Counted from the stretch's first letter, positions 50,977 through 60,045 are shown. The stretch: DNA of 64,000 bases from Gammaproteobacteria bacterium (GCA_012103455.1 WLWT01000001.1:2156001-2220000), one strand, 5' to 3'. Program-made: numbers and translations. The notes: generated by a model from the letters alone, not told the origin.

Positions 50977-51805
50977 ATGTTCAACGTGGATTGGTTGTCC
51001 GACCGCGTCGCAGTTCCTGCGCAGCGGGTGTTCGAATACACGGAGGATGATGTTGCAGCCCAGTTTGGGGGCGGCAGCAATCAGATTCGACTAGACAGTC
51101 TTTCTAGCTTGCCGTGTCTCTTCTGCGCAGAGGGAACGCACAATGAGCTTGCATACGTCGGCCAAATAAATCGGGCCAGGATTTCCGGTCGGGAGATCCG
51201 GCTTGAGGTATCACTTGATTCCGAGGTCCCGCCTCTGCGGAACAGTCAGCTATTTGAAAGGCGAGCGGACCTGGACATGCCGAGTGAGTGGGAATTCTCC
51301 AGGAACCATTGGGCTGTAAAGGACGTTGACTTGTACCGCTTCCTGCTCTGGAGCGTGCGTCCTCGCCGCCAGCGCCCCTTATGTATTCCGGATCCCGGAG
51401 CATGAGTCCGTAGAACCGCAGTTGGCCTCCGCTATGGTGCCATTCGATTCGGCATTTACCGATGTCTATGAAACCATTCGGGTTGCCGCTGGCGACGTTG
51501 GACTGCGCTGTAGGCGCGCCGATGACATCTGGGAGAATCCCGCCATCCTTCAGGATGTCGTGTCACTAATCGATCGCTCCCGCATAGTCGTGTGCGACTG
51601 TACCGGAAGAAATCCCAATGTGTTCTACGAGGCAGGTATCGCACACACTCTGGGGCGTGAAGTGATCCTAATCACGCAAAGTGAACACGACATTCCGTTC
51701 GACCTTCGGCATCTTCGCTATGTCCATTATCTGAACGATTCAGAAGGGCGCTCGGACCTAGCGCGAGCGTTGAAAGATAGAATGCAGACGTTGGTGGGCC
51801 ACTAG
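50977..51805 (+). pseudogene. Nucleoside 2-deoxyribosyltransferase-like (TIR-like fold) protein, frameshifted
   Basis: The N-terminal part (50977 to about 51345) reads MFNVDWLSDRVAVPAQRVFE through EWEFSRNHWAVKDVDLYRFL. The C-terminal part in another frame (about 51365-51805) has SAMVPFDSAFTDVYETIRVA, CRRADDIWENPAILQDVVSL, IVVCDCTGRNPNVFYEAGIA and HTLGREVILITQS. The second half matches a group related to nucleoside 2-deoxyribosyltransferases (pattern MMPFD, RADDIW, GRNPNVFYE-GIAHTLG). The two parts are best read as one gene with a frameshift in the GC-rich stretch at 51345-51390. If the shift is an artefact, this is a full-length cassette protein of about 275 residues. Function not established. 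Confidence 0.7.
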
Positions 51806-51830
51806 TGAAAAGGCCAGAGGGTCCTTGCCC

Positions 51831-51905
51831 AAGCGGGTAAGGTCTGGTCTCTAGCCAGCCCTCCCCACACCACCGTGCCTGCGGGTGCGCACAGGGCGGT
51901 TCATT
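51831..51905 (-). mobile_element. 3' end of a group II intron (copy 3), minus strand
   Basis: On the minus strand the sequence CGCCCTGTGCGCACCCGCAG, GCACGGTGGTGTGGGGAGGG and CTGGCTAGAGACC leads to TTACCCG, following the same scheme as the intron ends at 35049 and 37282. No reverse transcriptase remains. It sits where the attC of the preceding cassette would be expected; the base run GCCCAAG just left of it could be the leftover R'' core. Confidence 0.55.
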
Positions 51906-51962
51906 GAGCATGATGCGGTCAAGCCGAGATGGTCATGGATAGACTCGACAGCGGCGAGAATA

Positions 51963-52346
51963 GTGGGTAACAGGTTCGACAGAATTCGGGTACTGATTTC
52001 CGAGGGCAGTGTCCGAATCTCGGATCACGGATACGGCGAGATCACCGCTGATGGACTACTTGCAAGGGAACTTGTCGAGGGTGTGGAAACCGCGGAGGTA
52101 ATTGAGGATTATCCAAACTACGCCAAAGGACCATGTGTTCTGTTGCTCCAACGAACGAAGGCTGGGCGCTGCGTTCACACTGTATGGGGAATTCCCGCTG
52201 GCCACACCAGCCCGGCAGTGCCGATTACAGCGTACATACCTGATCCTGGGAAATGGGAATATGGATTCAAGCGGAGACGCACGTGGGTAAGAGAAAACGA
52301 ACGAAGTTCATTCACGAAGGGAGCTACGTTGCAGAAGTCGATGTAG
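51963..52346 (+). CDS. DUF4258 domain protein
   Basis: About 128 residues from the GTG at 51963. VRISDHGYGEITADGLLARE, VVEGVETAEVIEDYP-like sequence, YAKGPCVLLLQRTKAGRCVH and TVWGIPAGHTSPAVPITAYI are typical of DUF4258, a small family with a RelE/HicA-like fold often encoded beside an antitoxin-like gene. Frames further upstream enter the intron tail and are unlikely. The C-terminal about 20 residues read into the next gene, which starts inside it. Role: likely toxin of a two-gene module, by family context. Confidence 0.78.
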   Translation: MGNRFDRIRVLISEGSVRISDHGYGEITADGLLARELVEGVETAEVIEDYPNYAKGPCVLLLQRTKAGRCVHTVWGIPAGHTSPAVPITAYIPDPGKWEYGFKRRRTWVRENERSSFTKGATLQKSM

Positions 52347-52498
52347 AACTCCTAGAAGAGCCCGAAGGATGGTCACCGTATCTTTCTCTGGAAGACGCGT
52401 ATCGTCTCGATGATGTACGGGAGGCTCTGCGGCGAGGTGACATCAAGACGGCCGCAAAGAAGTCGCGCGTGTTCAGTCTCACACCTGTCGCTGTGTGA
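52283..52498 (+). CDS. Antitoxin-like partner of the DUF4258 protein
   Basis: A 71-residue acidic protein starting at GTG 52283 (GKRKRTKFIHEGSYVAEVDV, ELLEEPEGWSPYLSLEDAYR, LDDVREALRRGDIKTAAKKS). The pattern EGxYVAEVDVEL then GWSPYLSxEDAYxLDDVRxALR is common in short genes that follow DUF4258 genes. It overlaps the DUF4258 gene by 64 bp, so the order is toxin-like first. Probably the antitoxin of the pair. It ends in a complete C-terminus VFSLTPVAV. Confidence 0.72.
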   Translation: MGKRKRTKFIHEGSYVAEVDVELLEEPEGWSPYLSLEDAYRLDDVREALRRGDIKTAAKKSRVFSLTPVAV

Positions 52499-53056
52499 GG
52501 TAGCGGTGTCGCTGTTCGGCGATGGGCTGTTGGTCTGTGATGAAGCAGGGTTGATTGGGCGAGAGAGGTTCGCAGCCGATGGCGTGAGGTTGCCCTCCAA
52601 TGGGTCCGAAGGAGTGGAGTGGCCCGCGAGCGGACTTCGAACGCGGCCAGCAGGACACGCCCGTGGAATGGATGCGGCGCAAGAAAGACCGCGGGCGCGG
52701 TCGATTCGTATAGGCCAAGCGCTTGGCGACAGCGCCGCCCCCGTGTGCCACTAGCCGCTTGACGCTCAGACTCGATAGAGTGCGCTCAGGGGAGAGACCG
52801 CGGGTGAACGGTCAATGGCTGATGGACAGCATGGTTCACCCCATAGGGAAATTGAATCGATAGGCGTGGGGTCAGTGAACACGGAAGAACCGGTTCGCAT
52901 ACACCATTGGGGGTAGCGTTGGCACGAATCACGCGTTCTGAACAAGCCGGCGCGCCCATCTCGGCGGATGTGCAAGCCGACAACCGAGTGCGCAGCGGTC
53001 GTAGCCGAAAACCGAACTGCCAAACCGTTTGCCTACAGACTCGTTGGCCCACCGTT
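52499..53056. other. Stretch without a recognisable gene
   Basis: About 560 bp with high GC. Several overlapping open frames of 75-115 codons on both strands have no family resemblance. No further attC core with pairing arms could be found after the DUF4258 pair, so the cassette array has no clear right border. Confidence 0.45.
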
Positions 53057-53935
53057 CTAACAGGGCCGGCGGGCGATGAGGACCAAGCCCGCGGCGACCA
53101 ACACCAAGCCTGCCCACAAAGACCACGTGACACCCTCGTCCAACAACCAGGCGCTGGTTAGAACACCAGCGATGGGCGAGACGAAACTAAAGCTCATCAT
53201 GACGCTGGGGGGGTAGTGTTTGATGAGATAGAAATTCACCATGAAGCAAAAGCAGGTGATAACGATAGCTTGGTAGAGCAAACCCAGTACGGGTGCCCAT
53301 CCCAGCGCGCTCCAATGAATGGTTTCCGTGGCCGCGCCGCTTATGCCGAATAGGGGGATCGAAAAACATACCATCCAGAGCGTCACCCGCACCTCGTCCA
53401 CGGAGCGCAGCAGTTTGGCGCTGAATACCAGACGCGCACCCAACATGATGCAACTCAGCAATACGATCCAATTGCCGGGGTTGGTAAATTCACGTACGCC
53501 GTCTACATCATGCGGCGACAACACCACGGCAGCGCCGGTGAATGCGACCACCAATCCTGCGAATTTGACCCTGCTCATGCGATCGCCAGCGAGCAGAAAA
53601 TGAGCGAAGCCGGCAGCGAACAGGGGGTTCAGTGCCAGTAAAACGGCGCCCATGGAGCCGCTGGTCATGCCGAAGCCCACGTTCATGAGCGCGACCTGAG
53701 CGGCAAAAAAAGCGCTGAGTAGGGCAAGAGGCAGCCATTCATGACGGTGTGGCCAGATAGGCAACCCGTGCCATTTGCCCCAGAGGAGCAATACCACAAA
53801 AGCTACGGTAAAGCGTACGAATCCGGACCACAGGGGCGGAAACACTTCTAGCCCGAATTTGACGGCTACAGGATTCGCGCCCCAAAGACAGTTGATGAAG
53901 ACGGCCAGGATGATGATCCGGCCAGGGAGGCGCAT
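53057..53935 (-). CDS. EamA/DMT-family membrane transporter
   Basis: A 292-residue exporter-type protein with ten hydrophobic segments in two EamA repeats. The first starts IIILAVFINCLWGANPVAVK, where the WG-NPVAVK motif marks the first helix; the second repeat begins near residue 150 (NWIVLLSCIMLGARLVFSA), and the closing VLTSAWLLDEGVTWSLWAGL with VLVAAGLVLIARRP is typical. DMT proteins export amino acids, sugars or metabolites. It lies 20 bp after the UxaA-type gene on the same strand and may be cotranscribed with it. Substrate unknown. Confidence 0.92.
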   Translation of the reverse strand: MRLPGRIIILAVFINCLWGANPVAVKFGLEVFPPLWSGFVRFTVAFVVLLLWGKWHGLPIWPHRHEWLPLALLSAFFAAQVALMNVGFGMTSGSMGAVLLALNPLFAAGFAHFLLAGDRMSRVKFAGLVVAFTGAAVVLSPHDVDGVREFTNPGNWIVLLSCIMLGARLVFSAKLLRSVDEVRVTLWMVCFSIPLFGISGAATETIHWSALGWAPVLGLLYQAIVITCFCFMVNFYLIKHYPPSVMMSFSFVSPIAGVLTSAWLLDEGVTWSLWAGLVLVAAGLVLIARRPC

Positions 53936-53954
53936 TTGTGTGCAGCAATCCGCG

Positions 53955-56645
53955 CTACATACTGATACCTAGCGACCCGCGGGCTAACTGAAAGCCGGCC
54001 GCCAAGCGCGGCTTGAGCGCCGGCTGGTAATCGCGCGATAAGGTGCGCGAGAGCAATGCGCGGATGGCGTCCACGGCGGCGGCCTTATCCGTGTTGCCGT
54101 CGATGCTGTGATCCAGATCTCCCTCGAATCGGCGTTGCACCTGCGCCTCACCGCTGATCTGCAATGACGGTATCATCGGATGGGTGGGGGCGGGCGCATT
54201 GCCGGCGTAGTGCATGATGACTTCCGTGCCGGTGGCGCCTAATCCCGAGACGGTCTCAAGCTCATCACCGCCCACCGTTTCCATCACATGAAGTCCCCCT
54301 TGCTCCGGCATCTGCCCATAGGCCAAGGTGGCCCGCCACCGCTCACCGGGCGTCAACAGTGACTGGCAAAAACCGTCCACCGCTAGCAGGGATGCGCTGT
54401 CCGCTATGACGACAGTGGCGCCAGCAGCGCACAGCCCCCTCACGAGCTGGGCGATGATATCAGCACAGGCCTCGCTCACCGGTCCTTGACTGGTGATGGC
54501 GAGGCGTACGTCTTTGGCCGTGCCAAGGGTTGATTCGGCCACTGGGCGTTGACTGTTGGCGAACCAGCCGCTCACTTTATTGCTGACGCTTGCCAGGCCA
54601 CCATCCAACTGCACGCTGGCCCAGCCGAAGCGGGACGGATCTTCGTTGTGGTCCGCCAAATAGTTGCGCACGGCGTCATTGTGGGTCTTTTCGCAACCGT
54701 GTTCCAACATGAGCGCCTGGCCGGTCATGGGGTGGCGTAGATGACCCAGCAGGGTGCGTAAGTACAGTCCTTCTACATTGGCCGAACCGCAGCCTTCGGT
54801 GTGTGCCAGCGCCACGTACCGGGTGTGACTGGTGGTGTTTTCGGCATTGAGCCGAGCGGCTATGAGGCGGGCCACCTGCCCTGAGCAAAGGCTGGTGGGC
54901 ATGATCAAGCTGATATCCGCGCTGGTGGGACCGGCGCGGCCGTTCAAGGCATCGAAAGTAATGTCCAATGGTGTTCGTGTTGCTGCCGTTTCGAGGGGCA
55001 CGCCATCGGGGCCGGCGGCGCTTTTTATGCTCTCCACTCGGCCTGGCGCGGTCTGCTGCCAGTTGCGCCAAATGCAGACCTGCGCGTGGCCGGCCAGTTC
55101 GCCTTTACTGCGCTGGCCCGAGGCGATGGCCACGGCGAGAGCAAAAGTCTCCGCGCCTAGTGCATCCATGGACATACCGTCGTTGTAGCGGCCGGCATTG
55201 ACGTCCATTTCATTGGCCAGCATGTCGAAGCGGCCCGAGGTGGTGACGAATTTCAGGGTGGGCGCAAACGGAAAGTTGGTGATGGAACCATTGCCGGTGA
55301 TGAAGGCGATGATGTTTGCACCGGCCGCCACTTGCCCGGCGATGCTTTCCAAGTCATTGCCTGGACTGTCCATGAAGTAATAGCCCGGCTGGTGCATCGG
55401 TTGGCCGTAGTCGATCACATGATCCAGGCGCACTTGCGGATCCCGTTTGCGGGCCGCGCCTATGGATTTCAATGCGATGTTATAGAGTCCCCGGTAGTTG
55501 TTGCCCCCGGAGGGATTGCCTTCGGCGCTAGCGCCGTGGTTGGCGGCGCGCGCTTTGAATATTTCGATCTTCTCCAAAAAGCGCTCGGCCGTGGCCCGAT
55601 CGCGAACGTTGCTGAGCATGTAGGGTTCGGCGCCGATCAACTCATCGGTCTCCGCTAGGTTGGCACTGCCGCCGTTGCGGATGAGTTCCTTGGCTACCCA
55701 TCCCGCCAGCGCGTTGCCGGAGACCCCGGAGAACGCATCGGAGCCACCGCATTGGAGCGCCAGCTTGAGCGCACTCAAGGGTTGCGCGGAACGCTGGCAG
55801 GCATTGACCGCTGGTAGCCAGCTCTCCACCAGGGCGCCCAGCCTTTCGCTTTCATCGGCTAAGGCGCCGCTAATTCGTGCAAAAGCATGTTTGACGTGCT
55901 GTAGCGGGTAGCCGTGCTCGGCGGCGTAGGCTCGCAGATCATCGTTGGTGTAACCTTCGACGCCGTAGTCCAGGGCGAGGATGGCGCCCACATTCGGATG
56001 CACCAGGAAGCCGGCCAATGTGCGCAGTACGAAATCCAAGTTGTTCGGCTTGCTGGCTCCGCCGCCCTCCGTGTGGGTTACCGCTACCACCCCGTCGATA
56101 TTGGCGTAGCTGTCAGGCGCATCCTGGAAACGGTCCGCCAGGGCCTGGGCCAACGGCCCCGCCCGTGAGGTAGTGCCCAGGATGACGACGAAATTACGGG
56201 TGCCGACGCCGCGGGCGCCAGCTCTGGCGTAGCCCTCGAAGGTGCCGGGCTCGTCCAATACCGCCACCTGTTGTCCCGGCTCGAATGATTGCGCATGCAA
56301 CTCGTGGCGCTGCATGTAGTCGTCGAAGTTGGCGGCGGATGGGATCGGGAACGGCACGTGACGCTCGCTCAGGGCGGTCAAGATCCGCTCGTTGCAGACG
56401 TATTCGCCGGGGGGGATGGCGCGCTTGGCCCTGCCGAAGGGTAGCCCCCAGGAAGTGAGATATGCGCTGCTGGGTATCGCCTCGAAGGCAAAGCGGTGTC
56501 CTTCGAGGATAGTGTGAGAAATGATGAGCGCCGCGTTGTCTTTTTGCACCCGGGTGCCAGCCTCTATCTGCCGGGTGGCGATGGCGACGTTGTCGTCACC
56601 GGCCGGTAGCCGGGCCACGCTATCGAAGGATATGGATTCACTCAT
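53955..56645 (-). CDS. UxaA-family dehydratase with a duplicated catalytic region
   Basis: An 896-residue protein, nearly twice the usual altronate/galactarate dehydratase. Residues 1-100 form the SAF domain; 120-545 a UxaA domain with HTEGGG at 191-196, LALQCGGSDAFSG near 295-308 and DSPGNDLESIAGQVAAGANI near 427-446. Residues about 555-896 repeat the family again, with HTEGCG at 615-620, LEHGCEKTHNDAV near 647 and HVMETVGGDELETVSGLGAT. The first copy has lost the Cys of the GCG and GCE motifs but keeps CGGSDA; the second keeps GCG and GCE. It would dehydrate a sugar acid to a 2-keto-3-deoxy acid with an iron centre. Followed by an EamA exporter. Confidence 0.85.
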   Translation of the reverse strand: MSESISFDSVARLPAGDDNVAIATRQIEAGTRVQKDNAALIISHTILEGHRFAFEAIPSSAYLTSWGLPFGRAKRAIPPGEYVCNERILTALSERHVPFPIPSAANFDDYMQRHELHAQSFEPGQQVAVLDEPGTFEGYARAGARGVGTRNFVVILGTTSRAGPLAQALADRFQDAPDSYANIDGVVAVTHTEGGGASKPNNLDFVLRTLAGFLVHPNVGAILALDYGVEGYTNDDLRAYAAEHGYPLQHVKHAFARISGALADESERLGALVESWLPAVNACQRSAQPLSALKLALQCGGSDAFSGVSGNALAGWVAKELIRNGGSANLAETDELIGAEPYMLSNVRDRATAERFLEKIEIFKARAANHGASAEGNPSGGNNYRGLYNIALKSIGAARKRDPQVRLDHVIDYGQPMHQPGYYFMDSPGNDLESIAGQVAAGANIIAFITGNGSITNFPFAPTLKFVTTSGRFDMLANEMDVNAGRYNDGMSMDALGAETFALAVAIASGQRSKGELAGHAQVCIWRNWQQTAPGRVESIKSAAGPDGVPLETAATRTPLDITFDALNGRAGPTSADISLIMPTSLCSGQVARLIAARLNAENTTSHTRYVALAHTEGCGSANVEGLYLRTLLGHLRHPMTGQALMLEHGCEKTHNDAVRNYLADHNEDPSRFGWASVQLDGGLASVSNKVSGWFANSQRPVAESTLGTAKDVRLAITSQGPVSEACADIIAQLVRGLCAAGATVVIADSASLLAVDGFCQSLLTPGERWRATLAYGQMPEQGGLHVMETVGGDELETVSGLGATGTEVIMHYAGNAPAPTHPMIPSLQISGEAQVQRRFEGDLDHSIDGNTDKAAAVDAIRALLSRTLSRDYQPALKPRLAAGFQLARGSLGISM

Positions 56646-56760
56646 GCTTAAGCTCTCCTCGGCGCCCCGCGTTGAAGTATTCAGCCGGGCACGGACTAGG
56701 GTAAATGCGTCACGGCAAAACGGTTCTCACCCTCCGGTACAGGCGGGTGCTGTTAGCGGG

Positions 56761-58190
56761 GGATACCTCTAAAAATAGTCATTTTTTCGTGAGTGCAAGG
56801 AAGCACCGCGCGCACAACCGCAGTGTATAGGTGATCACTGCTGTCCCACAAACTTTTGAATGAGCTTAGAATCAAAGACTATTCTGCGCTAATTTGTTAG
56901 AATAGAGGTCCAGAATATCTTTCAATATCAACAGGATAATAGCCTTGAGTCACAGTAACAGCGTATTTTCACAGCTGCTAAAACTGATTTCTAGACATGA
57001 ATTTGAAACCCTTGCAAAGACCCACCATAAAGGCCGTGTATTGAGGACAATGTCACGCTGGTCACAGTTTGTGGCGTTGAGTTTTGCCCAACTCGCCGGT
57101 CGCTGTAGTTTGCGAGATATTGTCAGCAATCTGGATAAACAACGCCGCAAAAGTTACCATTTGGGTATCGGTAAGGTCAGTCGAAGTTCTCTGGCTCGTG
57201 TTAACGAGCAACAGCCTTATCAACTCTACGAAGGATTATTTTGGAAGCTGCTGGCACGATGTCAAAGCTTGGCGCCTAGGCATGGGTTTCGTTTTAAAAA
57301 TAAGCTTTATTCCTTGGATGCATCGACCATTGATTTATGCTTATCACTATTTCCTTGGGCCAAATTTCGCAAGACCAAAGGCGCGATTAAACTACATGTT
57401 GGTCTGGACCATGATGGTTTTTTACCGGTCTTTATGACTATTACCGAAGGCAAACAACAAGATATTACACAAGGCCGTAGTTTAGAACTGGATGCGGGTT
57501 CTATTGTGGTGTTTGATCGTGGCTATACGGACTACACGTGGTTTAACTTGCTCAATTCAAAGGGGATTTATTTTGTCACCCGGTTGAAAGCCAATACGAA
57601 ATACCGAGTGATTTCTCGCCATCCGGTGAATAAAGAGCAGGGCATTACCTCAGATCAGACGCTGATTTTAACGGGCCCTAAAGCCGATACCTGTCCGATT
57701 AAGTTGCGCCGGATGGGTTATCGGGACCCACAGACCGGCAAGCATTACGTCTTTCTCACCAATCAATTCGAATTGACTGCCAAAACCATTGCAGATATTT
57801 ATAAGTCGCGTTGGCAAATTGAGTTATTTTTCAAATGCATCAAACAAAATTTGAAGATTAAGTCATTCGTAGGGACGTCAAAAAATGCTGTCATGACTCA
57901 AATATGGGTCGCTATGTGTATGTGTTTAATGGTTGCTTACCTGAAATTCTGTAGCAAACTCGATTTAAGCATTCAACAGATTATTCGACTCTTTCAAGTC
58001 AATTTATTTGAGCGAAGAGACCTGTGGGGACTACTCAAAGGAGACCCTCCAGGCCCTATTGAAACTCAGGTCCAGATACAGTTTACATTCTCATGAAAGT
58101 TTATGGGACAGCAGTGATAGGTGATACATGAGGATTCGAGCACGGCGCTGACGCCGCAATCGCGGAAAAAGTGCATTTTTAGAGGTGCCC
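56761..58190 (+). mobile_element. IS4-family element inserted in a 141-bp MITE
   Basis: The MITE left half (56761-56835, GGATACCTCTAAAAATAGTC onward) and right half (58117-58190, ending TTTTTAGAGGTGCCC) are separated by a 1281-bp element. Its ends are CACTGCTGTCCCACAAACTT at 56836 and, in reverse at 58116, CACTGCTGTCCCATAAACTT, inverted repeats with one mismatch over 20 bp. ATAGGTGAT is present on both sides as a 9-bp direct repeat; because the ends themselves can pair with flanking AT, the true target duplication may be 5-9 bp. The empty site is at 10753-10893. Confidence 0.93.
56945..58096 (+). CDS. IS4-family transposase (DUF4372 N-terminus)
   Basis: A 383-residue DDE transposase. NSVFSQLLKLISRHEFETLA is the DUF4372 start; catalytic residues are Asp in LYSLDASTIDLCLSLF, Asp in VVFDRGYTDYTWF and Glu in the YKSRWQIELFFKCIKQ block (YREK-type motif). 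The frame is uninterrupted to FTFS near the right inverted repeat, so the enzyme may be functional. The start is a TTG (AGGAT nine bases upstream); related proteins start with the same residues. It can be expected to mobilise the IS copies at 36.6 and 45.0-45.6 kb if their ends are intact, which they are not on both sides. Confidence 0.93.
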   Translation: MSHSNSVFSQLLKLISRHEFETLAKTHHKGRVLRTMSRWSQFVALSFAQLAGRCSLRDIVSNLDKQRRKSYHLGIGKVSRSSLARVNEQQPYQLYEGLFWKLLARCQSLAPRHGFRFKNKLYSLDASTIDLCLSLFPWAKFRKTKGAIKLHVGLDHDGFLPVFMTITEGKQQDITQGRSLELDAGSIVVFDRGYTDYTWFNLLNSKGIYFVTRLKANTKYRVISRHPVNKEQGITSDQTLILTGPKADTCPIKLRRMGYRDPQTGKHYVFLTNQFELTAKTIADIYKSRWQIELFFKCIKQNLKIKSFVGTSKNAVMTQIWVAMCMCLMVAYLKFCSKLDLSIQQIIRLFQVNLFERRDLWGLLKGDPPGPIETQVQIQFTFS

Positions 58191-58348
58191 GGGGGTTGGA
58201 ATTGCCAGTCATGCGTAGATAGTCAAACACGATTTTGCTGTTTCGAGCGAGTCTGCGTAGGGTTGCGGCCACACTTTTGCTGATACCGCTCACATTGTAT
58301 CGTGCCCAGGTACGTCTTAATCCCCATTGTCGTGAGAGCCATCGCCGC

Positions 58349-59545
58349 ATGAAAATCGCCGCCGTTGAAACGCTACGTTGCGCCGAGTTTCCCAATTTGG
58401 TGTGGATTGAAATTCACACCGATGAAGGATTGACGGGGCTTGGTGAAACCTATTTCGGCGCCAGGGCCGTTGAAGCGTATATCCATGAATCCTGTGCGCC
58501 GTTACTGCTAGGGGCCGATCCGCTGGCCATCGAATCTATCAACCGAAGCTTGACGCCTTATGTGGGTTATGCCGGTACCGGGGTTGAGAGCAGGGGCCGC
58601 TCAGCGGTGGATTTGGCGCTGTGGGATCTGTTCGGCCAGGCAGCGAATTTGCCCGTTTATCAGCTATTGGGCGGCGCCAGCCGGGAGCGCATACGGACCT
58701 ACAACACCTGCGCCGGATACCGCTACGTGCGTAACAAACCCGATTGGGGCACCGATGATTGGGGTTTGGATGGACAGCAGGGGCCTTATGAAGATCTGGA
58801 TGCGTTTTTAAACCACGCCGATGAGCTGGCGGAGAGTCTGTTAAGCGAAGGCATCACCGGCATGAAGATCTGGCCCTTCGATTATGCCGCCACCGCTTCC
58901 GATGGTTACTACATCTCCAACCAGGATTTGGACAAAGCGTTAGCGCCATTGCGCAAAATCCGCCAAGCCGTTGGCCCGCGCATGGACATCATGGTGGAAC
59001 TGCATGGCTTGTGGCGCTTTCCCGCCGCGCTCAAGATCGCGCAAGCTGTGGAGGCGTTCGAACCGTTTTGGTACGAAGATCCGGTGCGCGCCGACAGCAT
59101 TCCCGCCCTCAAACAGTTTGCCGAGGCCACCCGCGTTCCCGTATGTGCCAGTGAAACCCTGAGCGCCAGATGGAGCCACCGGGATTTGCTGGAAAGTGGT
59201 GCCAGTGCCATCGTTATGCCTGATTTGGTCTGGTGTGGCGGTATTACCGAAGGACGTAAAATTGCCGCCCTGGCCGATACCTATCACCGGCCGGTGGCAC
59301 CGCATGATTGCACGGGACCGGTGGCATTTATGGCGGCGGTCCATTTGAGCATGCACGTGCCGAATGCGTTGTGTCAGGAATCGGTGCGGGCGTTTTATTC
59401 GGGTTGGTACAGAGAATTGGTCACCCAACTGCCCAGCATCAGCGGCGGATATATACATCGACCGGAAGGGGCCGGGTTGGGTACCCGGCTGTTGCCGGAT
59501 TTTCGTTCTCGTGACGATGTTGCCGTGGTGCGCACCAGTGGCTGA
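58349..59545 (+). CDS. Mandelate racemase/enolase superfamily dehydratase
   Basis: A 398-residue enolase-superfamily enzyme. MKIAAVETLRCAEFPNLVWI starts the capping domain. The second-strand motif is GMKIWPFDYAA (Lys-x-Trp type), and metal ligands are Glu in VELHGLWRFP, FWYEDPVR and CASETLS; PHDCTGP holds the late His. The KIWPFD motif sets it apart from the enzyme at 28.2 kb and is found in dehydratases acting on sugar acids. ATG 58349 is chosen because family similarity begins there; the open frame reaches further upstream into the MITE-flanking DNA. It lies between the IS4 element and the convergent TRAP genes. Confidence 0.88.
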   Translation: MKIAAVETLRCAEFPNLVWIEIHTDEGLTGLGETYFGARAVEAYIHESCAPLLLGADPLAIESINRSLTPYVGYAGTGVESRGRSAVDLALWDLFGQAANLPVYQLLGGASRERIRTYNTCAGYRYVRNKPDWGTDDWGLDGQQGPYEDLDAFLNHADELAESLLSEGITGMKIWPFDYAATASDGYYISNQDLDKALAPLRKIRQAVGPRMDIMVELHGLWRFPAALKIAQAVEAFEPFWYEDPVRADSIPALKQFAEATRVPVCASETLSARWSHRDLLESGASAIVMPDLVWCGGITEGRKIAALADTYHRPVAPHDCTGPVAFMAAVHLSMHVPNALCQESVRAFYSGWYRELVTQLPSISGGYIHRPEGAGLGTRLLPDFRSRDDVAVVRTSG

Positions 59546-59598
59546 CAAAACGAGTTGTTATCTTGTGGTGGTGAAGAATCGGTCCCGAGTGTTCAGGA

Positions 59599-60045
59599 CT
59601 ACGGCGCATCATCCCCGCTTTGTTGCTGCCTGTGCGCTTTTTCAGTGTCCTTGGCTAGCCGCTCCTCTTCGGTCAGCCACCACTGCGGAGCGCGGCGATG
59701 GGCTGGTCTGGTGCTGTAATCATCGGCTCGTATACGGTCTTCCAAGTCTTCGATGTGGCCCAAATCGTAGGCGCGCCAGCGCATGTCGTCGATCCTTCCG
59801 TCGGCCCAGTCTTCGTTGACCGTCAAGCTTTTGTAGATGAAGAAATGGATCGAAAAAGGCACACCCCATGCCAGTAATGGCCACAGCGCCCACCAGGGCG
59901 CTCCCTGCCAGATGTTAAGAGCGTGTAAGACTATATTGCCGAGGGCGAATACCCATGCATGTAGGCCCATCCGGTTGACGGCTACAAGGCACAGCTTGTC
60001 GAGCAATCCCGTGGGCTGGCCGGAGCCGGGATCGTGATCGTTCAT
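59599..60045 (-). CDS. 2TM-domain membrane protein
   Basis: A 148-residue protein with two close transmembrane helices (about 27-47 and 52-72: LHAWVFALGNIVLHAL and WWALWPLLAWGVPFSIHFFI) and a charged cytoplasmic C-terminus containing DWADGRIDDMRWRAYDLGHI-EDLEDRIRADDY. This fits the 2TM family. It overlaps the preceding gene by ATGA and is the last gene of the minus-strand TRAP set, so it may be cotranscribed with dctQM. Function unknown. Confidence 0.7.
   Translation of the reverse strand: MNDHDPGSGQPTGLLDKLCLVAVNRMGLHAWVFALGNIVLHALNIWQGAPWWALWPLLAWGVPFSIHFFIYKSLTVNEDWADGRIDDMRWRAYDLGHIEDLEDRIRADDYSTRPAHRRAPQWWLTEEERLAKDTEKAHRQQQSGDDAP

Noticed and set aside
52410-53133. Frames of 75-115 codons on both strands after the DUF4258 pair
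   Set aside because: Low-complexity, unrelated to known proteins and mutually overlapping; no support for a gene.
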